Source: Sugiyamaella lignohabitans
Lineage: Eukaryota; Ascomycota; Dipodascomycetes; Dipodascales; Trichomonascaceae
Assembly (NCBI RefSeq): GCF_001640025.1
Contig: NC_031672.1
Coordinates: 4,092,001 to 4,156,000, forward strand
DNA: 64,000 nucleotides
Reading direction: 5' to 3'
The notes below the pieces were generated by a model. The model worked only from the letters and a program-made list of their open reading frames with translations, did no database searches and was not told where the DNA came from. Shown here piece after piece: positions 32,505 through 40,574 of the stretch (positions are counted from its first letter, which is position 1; each line of letters begins with the position of its first letter). The position numbers and the translations under genes are program-made.

Positions 32505-33556
32505 TGGATAATGGGAAAAAACTGCTGCCCACAGCCAAGCAATAATACAAGTGGCCAACCAGTTACTTAATAGGCCAACACAAGACAGACCAAAATCTAA
32601 TAAACAGGCGGACCGGAATCAATCAATCAGTCTACAGATACTAGTCAGCGATCCCAAAGACCAGCCAATCAAACAAATCAACAAATCAAAATACACTATG
32701 ACCAAAGTGCACAGTCCAAATTAAAATACACAGCCTCTAGAAAAAAAAAAAAAGTCGGGCACACAGTCTCACCACCTATTAATTCCGGATTTAAGTGTAA
32801 GACAGACACAGTTCAGAAAAAAAGTCTAAAAAAGCAACCAGGAAAATTTCCACAAGAAAATTGGGGTTTTACAAGCTTACAACAGCCCAGTTACTCCAAA
32901 AGTACAAACCAAAGTAATTGGTAATTAAAACACAAATTAGTATAAAACAAAAGAACGAACAACCGATAACTAGCGTTGAAAACGACCGAGACAAGTGAAG
33001 TTGATGAACAACGCTAAAGATAGCACCTCGCAGCTCTCGCTGCCTCGATAGATCGCCATGAAGCATTACCCCAATTGACTCCCGTCAAAGACTCAATTAA
33101 CTGTGCATGCTCATGCAGCTGCTCTTCAAGCATTGGCCCGTGCTACATTGTCTGAATCCCTGCCGCTCCAAGCCTCTCGCGGCGTGCACTTCTTCTACTC
33201 CTTTACCTGGTGATTCTTCCTTTTTGTTTTCTAAGAAGAAACAGATGAGCTTTTAATTACATTCTGACTTATACGAATATGATCCGGACTCCAGAGTTTG
33301 ACGATTGGACCCCGACCCACTGTAACGCCTGCTGTCAGCGACTGTAACAAAGGAGATCGGCTCTAAGTGCATCCATCCCCAGAGACATGCGTGCATCAAT
33401 TTATTAACTTATTTATTTATTTGAACGTGCTAATGAGCCAGCGGCTCTAGCGGCTTAAACTCCGTATATCATCGCTACGGATACACACAAACCTTCCGAT
33501 GTTGCCCGAAAACTCGTGGTTGGCTTAGGAAGTGTGAACTATCCGGATGGGGAGTT
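32505..33556. other. Long upstream region of the low-complexity gene with possible uORF
   Basis: About 1 kb between the low-complexity protein's ATG and the NCS6 3' flank. Contains an A-rich tract (about 32739-32753) and a minus-strand, ATG-started 65-codon ORF (32869-33066) ending 365 bp before the main ATG; its sequence is hydrophobic and unrecognised. It could be a uORF if transcription starts above 33066. No other feature. Confidence 0.4.
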
Positions 33557-33620
33557 GCCTCCGGCGGCTGGGGCTCCGCCCCAGACCCTGGTTGCTCCTG
33601 CTTCGCAGGAGATTGCTGGG
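33557..33620 (+). repeat. GC-rich terminal-repeat element, half copy
   Basis: Begins GCCTCCGGCGGCTGGGGC and contains CCGCCCCAGACC, then the CTCCTGC/GCAGGAG hairpin. It corresponds to the reverse complement of the right half of the full element at 38931-39066 and stops after about 64 bp. It sits 45 bp beyond the NCS6 stop. Confidence 0.85.
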
Positions 33621-33664
33621 TTCGTGGGGTTGAGGTGTGTTTGGTTGGGGCTGGGGTGTTTTTA

Positions 33665-34972
33665 TTAGAAGCTCAGGGTCTCAAGCTGTTTCGAGAGTAG
33701 TGCTGAACCTTTTGAAACATCCTGTGATCCGGCAATGTCCAGTTTAGCTCGTCCGGCATTCAGTCCCTCGAGGAGTACACATGCTTTACATAGTTTGTTG
33801 TTCGAAAGGTATCCACATCGTTCGCATCGCCCTCGCATTTTTGTGGTTGTTGTAAAAGGTAGTGGTGCTCCCTTGGAGTCTATGTTGTGATGTGTAGATG
33901 TTGGTGGTGCTGATTTCGGCATGGTTGTAATGGTGGTGCTGGTGGTGGCAGATGCTGGGTTGGTAGTGGAGGTAGGTTCAACAGTGGTGGATGTGTTGGT
34001 GTATGTGTTGGTAGTGGTGGAGGTCATAGGTACTGTCGTCTTGGAGTTGATCACTTTAGAATCAGATGGAGCAGTAGCAGGTGTAGCGACAGCGGTAGCA
34101 GCAGCAGCTTTTTTGATCTCATCCTGGAGCTTTCTCTTCAATACAAAACTCTCGCCTGATCTGATAACATCGATAATCGAGCTTGGACGAACAGCTTCGA
34201 GATTCTTGATCAGCGCTCTTGCGGTTCCTCTAAATGCTTCTGGTGAATACGTGCACTCAGTAGTGAAATAATCTAGTTTCTTGTAATGAGCATATAATAC
34301 AATCTCCTTCTCATATGTATACTTGAGAGGCTTACTACGCTTTACCGGCGAGTCAGTCGAGTCGGTGACAATTTCCGTACATCTATCAAGTCTAGCAGTA
34401 TCACCTCTTAATAAATTCATCAACACGGTTTCGGCCATATCGTCTGCATTATGACCAGTAACCACATGGCTAATGCCTAGCTTAACACTGCCTCTATCCA
34501 GAGCCTGTCTTCTGAACACTCCACAGTAAGTGCAGTTATTTTTCATACCGATTTGAGCTACGATTTGGTCCATAGTCCATCCATAAAGATCACCATAACT
34601 GACTATTTCCAAATCCATATCATATTGCAGTTTGTTCCTCTTGACCGTCTCCAGCGAGTCGTCTCGATAGCCATGGATACCCTCGTCAATGGATAAAAGC
34701 ACAAACTCTACTCCATAGTTGTATCGTTCATTTAGCGTCTTCAAAACATAAGCCAGAACTGTCGAGTCTTTACCACCCGAAGCACCAATAGCCACCCTCT
34801 CTCCCGGATAGAACAGCTTTGCATCTGTAATTGTATTGTGGATCTCGGTCTCAAATACATAGTAAAAACAGCTCTTGCACAGTCTCTGGCCCGTCTTAGG
34901 TCTCTTCAACACCGGTTTCTCGGCGTTACAGAGCTGGCACAGCCGTAACGAGCTCTTAACTGAATCTGACAT
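33665..34972 (-). CDS. NCS6: tRNA 2-thiolation enzyme Ncs6/Ctu1
   Basis: Adenylates and thiolates U34 of tRNA Lys/Glu/Gln (mcm5s2U) with Ncs2 and Urm1 in the cytoplasm. 435 aa, ATG at 34972. N-terminal zinc pairs C12/C15 and C32/C35; PP-loop SGGKDS (65-70); CTYC motif (about 145-148); [19 protein letters not shown]; conserved [15 protein letters not shown]-terminal zinc motif [16 protein letters not shown]. Odd feature: a Thr/Ala/Ser-rich low-complexity insertion (about 290-370) between the catalytic core and the last zinc motif, which most Ctu1 proteins lack. Catalytic residues are intact. A TCACGTGAC box stands about 85 bp upstream. Confidence 0.95.
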   Translation of the reverse strand: MSDSVKSSLRLCQLCNAEKPVLKRPKTGQRLCKSCFYYVFETEIHNTITDAKLFYPGERVAIGASGGKDSTVLAYVLKTLNERYNYGVEFVLLSIDEGIHGYRDDSLETVKRNKLQYDMDLEIVSYGDLYGWTMDQIVAQIGMKNNCTYCGVFRRQALDRGSVKLGISHVVTGHNADDMAETVLMNLLRGDTARLDRCTEIVTDSTDSPVKRSKPLKYTYEKEIVLYAHYKKLDYFTTECTYSPEAFRGTARALIKNLEAVRPSSIIDVIRSGESFVLKRKLQDEIKKAAAATAVATPATAPSDSKVINSKTTVPMTSTTTNTYTNTSTTVEPTSTTNPASATTSTTITTMPKSAPPTSTHHNIDSKGAPLPFTTTTKMRGRCERCGYLSNNKLCKACVLLEGLNAGRAKLDIAGSQDVSKGSALLSKQLETLSF

Positions 34973-35056
34973 TATTTTTTCTTCCTCTTGGCTCTACCTT
35001 GCAAACTGATAAATATCATGATCTGCATGATAAAAAAATATAAATCAGATCACACA

Positions 35057-35065
35057 TCACGTGAC
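35057..35065. promoter_or_regulatory. CACGTG (Cbf1-type) box between NCS6 and the SET gene
   Basis: TCACGTGAC, 85-93 bp upstream of the NCS6 ATG on the minus strand. Same extended core as the boxes before RSM23, the ROG1-like gene and MRPL39. Confidence 0.55.
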
Positions 35066-35090
35066 ATTACATTCTGGGTTCCAGGGTCTA

Positions 35091-35225
35091 CATCCGGCGG
35101 CTGGGGCTTCGCCACAGACCCCGTGGCTCCTGCTTCGTAAGAGTTTGCTGGGACCGTAGACGAGACGACTCGAGCGTAGCGAGAGGAGCAGCGGGGTCTG
35201 GGGCGGAGCCCCAGCCGCCGGAGGC
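35091..35225 (-). repeat. GC-rich terminal-repeat element, full copy
   Basis: About 135 bp bounded by inverted arms (TCCGGCGGCTGGGGC on the left, GCCCCAGCCGCCGGA on the right). The core reads as the reverse complement of the copy at 38931-39066, with roughly a dozen differences (e.g. GCCACAG for GCCCCAG in the left arm). It lies inside the 333-bp divergent promoter of NCS6 and the SET gene and ends 80 bp before the SET ATG. No clear target-site duplication. Confidence 0.9.
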
Positions 35226-35304
35226 TGTCTGTCAAAATATGCACGAAATTTCATCATCTTGACCTGCTCCATGTCGCTCCATGTCGGTGTGATAGCTCGT
35301 GCCA

Positions 35305-35847
35305 ATGTCTGCTAGTAAACCCAAGAACTGGCCTGAAGGACTGATCTTTGTCACCAGGAACGTTTACTCGAAGAAATTGGCGGCTGACGAGCTGGCTGCA
35401 ATTGGTCATGACGTGAAGAAACAGGCTACGGTTCGGGCTCAGAATCCGTCGAACCTCGTCAAAATCAAGAAAATACTTGATCCTAAACACCCAGCTTACG
35501 GGCAGAATGGTCTGTTTGCAGCTCGCAAACTAGCTCCTGGGTCTCATGTCATCGACTACTTGGGATATGTCCACAATTCTCAGGATACAGATCCAACTTC
35601 TGATTACGACATCCAGCTTGATAAACAGTCTGGCATCGCAATTGACGCTCAGAAATGGGGCACGGAAGCACGAATGATCAACGACTATCGTGGGATCCAG
35701 AGCAAACCCAACGTCAAATTCGACGACCACTACGTCGATGGCCAGTTGCGGGTAGCCGTGTTTGTGCTCAACCAACCCATCTCAGCAGGCGACGAGCTCT
35801 GTATAAATTACGGGAAGGGATTTTGGCAGGCGAGAGTCGGTTCTTGA
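35305..35847 (+). CDS. Small stand-alone SET-domain protein
   Basis: 180 aa from the ATG at 35305 (a GTG two codons upstream is not needed). The whole protein is little more than a SET domain: NGLFAARKLAPGSHVIDYLGYVH (about 70-92), ARMINDYRG (about 123-131, the counterpart of RFINHSC), NVKFDDHYVDGQLRVAVF, and GDELCINYGKGFW (about 163-175, the D-E-L-x-x-x-Y-G motif). No pre-SET or post-SET cysteines, so it resembles small fungal SET proteins of unknown substrate rather than Set1/Set2. A protein methyltransferase role is likely by fold; the substrate is unknown. Flanked on both sides within 80 bp by the GC-rich repeat. Confidence 0.8.
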   Translation: MSASKPKNWPEGLIFVTRNVYSKKLAADELAAIGHDVKKQATVRAQNPSNLVKIKKILDPKHPAYGQNGLFAARKLAPGSHVIDYLGYVHNSQDTDPTSDYDIQLDKQSGIAIDAQKWGTEARMINDYRGIQSKPNVKFDDHYVDGQLRVAVFVLNQPISAGDELCINYGKGFWQARVGS

Positions 35848-35856
35848 GGTGATATT

Positions 35857-35932
35857 GCCTCCGGCGGCTGGGGCTCTGCCCCAGACCCCGTGGCTCCTCT
35901 CGCTGCGCTCGAGTCGTTACGTCTACGGTGCC
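35857..35932 (+). repeat. GC-rich terminal-repeat element, half copy
   Basis: Starts 10 bp after the SET-gene stop. Left arm GCCTCCGGCGGCTGGGGC, then GCCCCAGACCCC, CTCGCTGCGCTCGAG and GTCTACGGT. It follows the left half of the copy at 38931, except for a GTGGCTCC segment that comes from the opposite half, and lacks the second arm. Confidence 0.85.
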
Positions 35933-36000
35933 GGAGAGACTGGTAGACAGTGGAATCGAGTATTCTGATTATCGTAGAAACACATGCATTATTCATTACA

Positions 36001-36849
36001 TTATTTTCGACGGTAGCCTGGACCTGAGCCTCCGCTACCGTGGCCGCCATGACCGCTATTATTGCCGTTATTATTTCCTGCGACGATATTGCTACCACCA
36101 TAAGCTCCATTGTCGTCATTATTCATGCCCATGAATCCGGCAGGTGGTGGCGGGAATCCTCCAGCTCCCATGCCTGGCATGCCGGGGAATCCTTGGTTGA
36201 AAGTCATCATCTCTGGTGGGAATACTGGCATGCCCATCATGGCCATCACCTTTTGTGGTGTATAGTTTGCTCGCAGAGTATCTTGTTTCGAACAGTATGC
36301 CGTCCATGTAAACTCGTCGAACCCGTAGTTGAAATAATCGGTAATATCTGAACCTGGCCTTCGCCATGGTTTGTCTTCTAAATCTTCGATTACAACCTCC
36401 GTTAATGGTTTGCCATTGTGTTCAGCCACCGCATTGATATCTATACCTGGTGGTTTCTCTGCTCTCTGAATTTCTTTGCCGCCTGTTGTCGCGGCTTCTT
36501 TTGCTGTATCGTTTGCTGCTGTGGCTTTTCCCGTGGAATATGGCACTTGCCGTGATGGAGCCTCTGCCTTCTGACCTGGTTTGGTGTCGATTACAAATTC
36601 AATATCTGAATCGTCATCCTCTTCCTCGTCATCCTCTTCTTCTTCCTCGTCGCCTTCATCTGTAGCAGCTACTTCATTGGTTGCTGGAGGAGCTTTAGTA
36701 GCATCTCCCGATGTCGCTGTCGAATCTAATCCTAAAGCTTCGCTTATACTGGCATCCTCGCTGGCATCTTGAGTTGTGGTCTTCTGACGTTTTGGCTTAG
36801 GACTTTCAGATCCATATAGGAACTCGTCGTCATCTTCAATGTTCGACAT
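36001..36849 (-). CDS. FIP1: Pre-mRNA polyadenylation factor Fip1
   Basis: A nuclear CPF subunit that tethers poly(A) polymerase to the cleavage machinery. 282 aa, ATG at 36849. Acidic N-terminal half with a long Glu/Asp run (about 68-83); the Fip1 motif (about 150-190) reads KPWRRPGSDITDYFNYGFDE, FTWTAYCSKQDTLR; C-terminal Gly/Met/Pro-rich and Asn/Gly-rich disordered tail. The order acidic region, Fip1 motif, low-complexity tail is the family standard. Convergent with the SET gene and divergent from CEG1. Confidence 0.95.
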   Translation of the reverse strand: MSNIEDDDEFLYGSESPKPKRQKTTTQDASEDASISEALGLDSTATSGDATKAPPATNEVAATDEGDEEEEEDDEEEDDDSDIEFVIDTKPGQKAEAPSRQVPYSTGKATAANDTAKEAATTGGKEIQRAEKPPGIDINAVAEHNGKPLTEVVIEDLEDKPWRRPGSDITDYFNYGFDEFTWTAYCSKQDTLRANYTPQKVMAMMGMPVFPPEMMTFNQGFPGMPGMGAGGFPPPPAGFMGMNNDDNGAYGGSNIVAGNNNGNNSGHGGHGSGGSGPGYRRK

Positions 36850-37457
36850 TGTATGTACTGTTTTAATGAATGGTACTAGTATCTATTAACTAAGATTCTC
36901 GCGAGATTTGATGTATTCACGTTTTACAATCGTACCAGAACTGATCCAAATCTTTGAATAAATAAAATCGAGAGTATTTTAAAGCGGAGAATGTCGCTAG
37001 CTGTATTACGAAATCGAACTTCATGAGCATTTCGGAGCTGTTATAAGGATTTGGGCAAGGGTGAATTTTAACCTACGCTTCTGAAGTTTATTGAATAATT
37101 TGTAAATGGAAAACAATATCGGTTATATATTTTAGTTTTAACTTTAAGTTCAATGTCAAATACTCTGTAGAATCTTTTATTATTGGTTACGGGTCTGTTT
37201 ATTAGTAGATTTTAACTCTGTCATAGTTGTCGAGGAGATATAGGTTTAGGGTGTAGAGGCCCTCTAGGAACAGTACTTCACCAGTTTCGCTCGACGCGAG
37301 CGACATGACATATACACCGGAGTAACTTGACCAACATTTCATAGGAATTTTCTTTCTTCATAAGAAAGCCGAAATTCTGCCAGCTACTGCTGCCTTATAC
37401 TGCTATACACAGTACTTTACGATATAGAAGGACTAGTGTGGAAGCAGACCCCCAGCC
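36850..37457. promoter_or_regulatory. Divergent promoter region FIP1/CEG1
   Basis: 608 bp without a gene, AT-rich. Nothing distinctive found. Confidence 0.4.
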
Positions 37458-38876
37458 ATGGCAGGATCAGTACCTGAGATGCCTGGGCAACAGGTGCCTC
37501 CTCATGTAGCTCACCAGTTGCAGCGGGAAGTAGCTGCGCTTCTAAATCATAGCAATACGTCATTTCCCGGTTCACAACCTGTTTCTTTTGCGCGGCGACA
37601 TATTGAGTCAGAACTTTTGAAGGAAGAGTAAGTGTTTACGGATGTTTGTAATTCTGAAAATTCCATTGGCTGACCAGTTCACCCTGTCGCTCCTGATGTA
37701 CAGAAATATCCTAGGATTCTAGCTGTAAGGAGTCTTATATAAATATTCTAGTTTGACAGGGGATGAAACTGGTCAGATGCGGACTGTCGGCTGGTAGAAG
37801 CAGGAAGCTGCTTTTACTGATAAATATCTACTAACACTCGGAACAGCTATTTTGTATGCGAAAAGTCAGATGGTATTAGATGTTTAATGTTTCTGACTAG
37901 TGAATATGAGGAAGAACGGGTTTTCTTGATTACCAGGAAAAATGAATATTTCTGGGTACCAGATTTGCACTTCCCTTTGCGAGATGCTATGGACAGGTTT
38001 CATGAAGGTTGTTTGCTTGATGGCGAGCTAGTTAAAGAAAATATCGATGGAAGAGAAGAAATTAGATACCTTGTTTTCGACTGTCTGGCGCTTGATGGGC
38101 GCATACTAATTTCAAGAAGTCTTGATAAGCGGTTAGGTATACTTCGAAAAGACTTGTATGAACCATACCGCGACCTTTGTAATAGGTTTCCTGAAGACAT
38201 TAAAATGTTTCCGTTCATGATTGTTGTCAAGCCTATGGAATTATCCTATGGTTTACAAAAAGTTTTCTACGAGTTGATTCCAAGGCTAAAACATGTGTCT
38301 GACGGACTTATATTTACAGCCCGGGAACGAGGCTACGTGTTTGGAACCGATGAGCACATTCTGAAATGGAAACCAATAGAAGAGAACACAGTTGATTTCC
38401 AGCTGGTCTTGGAATTCGCTATTTACACCGATCCTGATGCTGAAAGCAAAGAAGATGCATCTTATACTGACTACGATTCAAAGCCCACCTGTCATTTGTA
38501 TGCCTGGCACGGTGGCCAAGTTCACAAACCATACGGTAAGCTATTCCTGACCGATGAAGAATGGGAGAAGCTGAAACAGCTTAACGAGCCTTTGGATGAG
38601 AGGGTTATTGAGTGTTACCAAGATAGCGAGGGCCGCTGGCGATATTTACGGTTCAGAGGAGACAAAGATACCGGAAACCACATTTCTGTAGTAGAAAAGG
38701 TTCTTGAGAGCATCAAAGATGCGGTCTCTAAAGAAGAGCTCTTAGCAGCCTGCAGCACGATCCGCGACCGCTGGAAGGAGCGTGAAAAGATTCGCTCCAA
38801 GCGCAACGGGTCTGTCTCGGGGGTGAATGATATGCCCGGTCCTCTGAAACGAATTAAAACTGACGACTGGAAATAA
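37458..38876 (+). CDS. CEG1: mRNA capping enzyme, guanylyltransferase subunit
   Basis: Transfers GMP to the 5' diphosphate end of nascent mRNA; nuclear, with a separate triphosphatase. Two exons, 37458-37627 and 37847-38876, coding for 399 aa. The junction recreates the conserved DYFVCEKSDGIR segment, which holds the nucleophile K63 (KxDG motif I). Other motifs: GCLLDGELV (III), YLVFDCLA, SDGLIFTARERGY (IV), LKWKPIEENTVDF (V), and the OB-fold end RFRGDKDTGNHISVVEKVLESI. The 219-nt intron has GTAAGT and CTACTAAC and contains a strong internal stem. Exon 1 includes FPGSQPVSF, conserved in yeast Ceg1. Confidence 0.95.
37670..37776 (+). other. Inverted repeat (stem) inside the CEG1 intron
   Basis: Left arm 37670-37688 (CTGACCAGTTCACCCTGTC) pairs with right arm 37755-37776 (starts GACAGGGG, ends ACTGGTCAG): a 9-bp and a 7-bp perfect helix with small bulges and a loop of about 66 nt. 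It lies between the donor (37628) and the branch point (about 37830). Confidence 0.7.
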
Positions 38877-38930
38877 GCCCCTTTTTACCTTAATTTATTG
38901 TACATTTACTACTCTTCTGCATGACCTGCT

Positions 38931-39066
38931 GCCTCCGGCGGCTGGGGCTGCGCCCCAGACCCCCCTGCTCCTCTCGCTGCGCTCGAGTCGTATCGTCTAC
39001 GGTCCCAGAAAACTCCTGCGAAGCAGGAGCCACGGGGTCTGGGGCGGAGCCCCAGCCGCCGGAGGC
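38931..39066 (+). repeat. GC-rich terminal-repeat element, full reference copy
   Basis: 136 bp with perfect terminal inverted repeats of about 18 bp (GCCTCCGGCGGCTGGGGC at the left, its complement at the right), extended by near-perfect pairing through GCCCCAGACCCC. The core is asymmetric: CTCGCTGCGCTCGAG on one side, CTCCTGC-GAA-GCAGGAG hairpin on the other. No ORF. It lies between CEG1 (54 bp past its stop) and RSM23. Confidence 0.92.
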
Positions 39067-39113
39067 TGACAGGGTCCATCGAGATTCTGCTTCCTTGACA
39101 CTATCACGTGATG

Positions 39114-39121
39114 TAGTTAGA
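39114..39121. promoter_or_regulatory. CACGTG box upstream of RSM23
   Basis: TCACGTGA, about 98-105 bp before the RSM23 ATG. Confidence 0.55.
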
Positions 39122-39218
39122 CCCTAACATCCGACTAATTTCGTGAAAAATTCATGATGCACACCGGATCAGTGCGACATTTGAGTAGACTTGGGATTCA
39201 GGGCTATTTATATAGACA

Positions 39219-40574
39219 ATGCTTCGTTCGTCGCAAGTAGAATTGAGACGAGCTGTACTGGCTGTGAGCCATGTGGCTAGAGCCGCTGGTCACGCTGGGG
39301 CTGTGCGTGGTTTCCACGTCTCGGCTGCCACTGAAGTGTACAAGAAGAAAGCGACTCACGATTACAGTGCCAACAATCTGTTCAAGCGGGGAACTCCTAA
39401 GAAGACTGGTGGATCTATTCAGAACTTTGTCAAGACTGCTGCGCACTCAAAACTTGCTAAGCTCGCTCCCGAGATTCCCACAGGTGAACCAGGGTCCAAA
39501 ATCATGACTGCCAACAACATTGAACCAGCTACTTTATATCAGTATCCCATGAGGGTCAGACAGCAATTGTCAACTTTGGGCTCTTTCAAGAGAGACCAGA
39601 AAAATGAACTTTTTAAGGAGAGGACGACTCTTGTCCGTGAGGCATATTCTCTGCCTATTCTAGACCTTATCAAAAATGGAACTACTACTGATTCGTCCCA
39701 AAACAGAATCTGTTTACTAGGCGACAGGGGTGTCGGTAAGTCGTCGTTAATAGCTCAAGCTCAGGCTTTTGCTCTGTTACGTGACTACGTTGTTATTTCT
39801 GTTCCAAACCCAGAAGTACTTGTGTCAGGTAAGAACGATGCCCTTTACAATCCTAGCCATGGCTTCTTTGCTCAGCCCATGTATGTGCGTGAGTGGATGA
39901 AGAAGATCGCAAAAGCAAACAAGGCTGTTCTTAAATCAATTCCTGTTACTCGTGACCTTACCAAGGGAAGCGGTGCTTTCCAAGCTCACACTGCCAAGGC
40001 CGCTACTTCTTTATACAGCTTCTTATTAGAGGGCCGCCGTAGACGTGATGCTTTCGTAGTCATGGACGAGTTCTTTGAAGAACTCTCATCACAAACCAAG
40101 GCCCCTGTTTTATTCACTTTAGATGATGTCAATGTTTTTACTGACCGGGTGTTCTCTGCCAACCGTGATACTGACAATACGCCTATTTACCATGGAAAGC
40201 TACAGGTCCCTAAGTACTTCCTTGACTTTTTATCTGGAGCTCGCAAGTTCCAATCTGGTGTTATTTTAACATCTACATCGGGAAAATTCCGCTCTAATGA
40301 CACTATTACCTCGGGCTTGGGTCTCCAACAGCCTCTTGCTTATTCTCACATTGAACGATATGACAACGAGCTAGCTTCCAAATTCACTGGAGTTAAGCCA
40401 TTAGAAGTCCAAAGATACACTCTCGAAGAGACCAAGGTAGCATTACAATTTTTGTCTACCTCGAAGGTCATTAACAATGAAGTTACTGACGACTATGTTA
40501 ATGAACAGTACATTGTGTCGGGCAACGGTAACCCCCGTGACCTGTTACGAAGTGCTGTTGAAGTCAGCTATTAA
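39219..40574 (+). CDS. RSM23: Mitochondrial small-subunit ribosomal protein mS29 (Rsm23/DAP3)
   Basis: The GTP-binding protein of the mitochondrial small subunit, orthologue of DAP3. 451 aa, ATG at 39219, no intron. Arg/Ala-rich presequence with GFHVS (about 31). Walker A GDRGVGKSS (168-176), FFEELSSQTKAPVLFTLDDVNVF region with DDVN (Walker B-like), and the C-terminal SGNGNPRDLLRS. Typical blocks: YQYPMRVRQQLSTLGSF and REAYSLPILDLI. Length is as expected for fungal Rsm23. Confidence 0.94.
   Translation: MLRSSQVELRRAVLAVSHVARAAGHAGAVRGFHVSAATEVYKKKATHDYSANNLFKRGTPKKTGGSIQNFVKTAAHSKLAKLAPEIPTGEPGSKIMTANNIEPATLYQYPMRVRQQLSTLGSFKRDQKNELFKERTTLVREAYSLPILDLIKNGTTTDSSQNRICLLGDRGVGKSSLIAQAQAFALLRDYVVISVPNPEVLVSGKNDALYNPSHGFFAQPMYVREWMKKIAKANKAVLKSIPVTRDLTKGSGAFQAHTAKAATSLYSFLLEGRRRRDAFVVMDEFFEELSSQTKAPVLFTLDDVNVFTDRVFSANRDTDNTPIYHGKLQVPKYFLDFLSGARKFQSGVILTSTSGKFRSNDTITSGLGLQQPLAYSHIERYDNELASKFTGVKPLEVQRYTLEETKVALQFLSTSKVINNEVTDDYVNEQYIVSGNGNPRDLLRSAVEVSY

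Noticed and set aside
33557..39066. GC-rich elements as rRNA, CRISPR or terminators
   Set aside because: They are inverted-terminal repeats in a eukaryotic genome, not evenly spaced direct repeats, and contain no rRNA similarity that I recognise.
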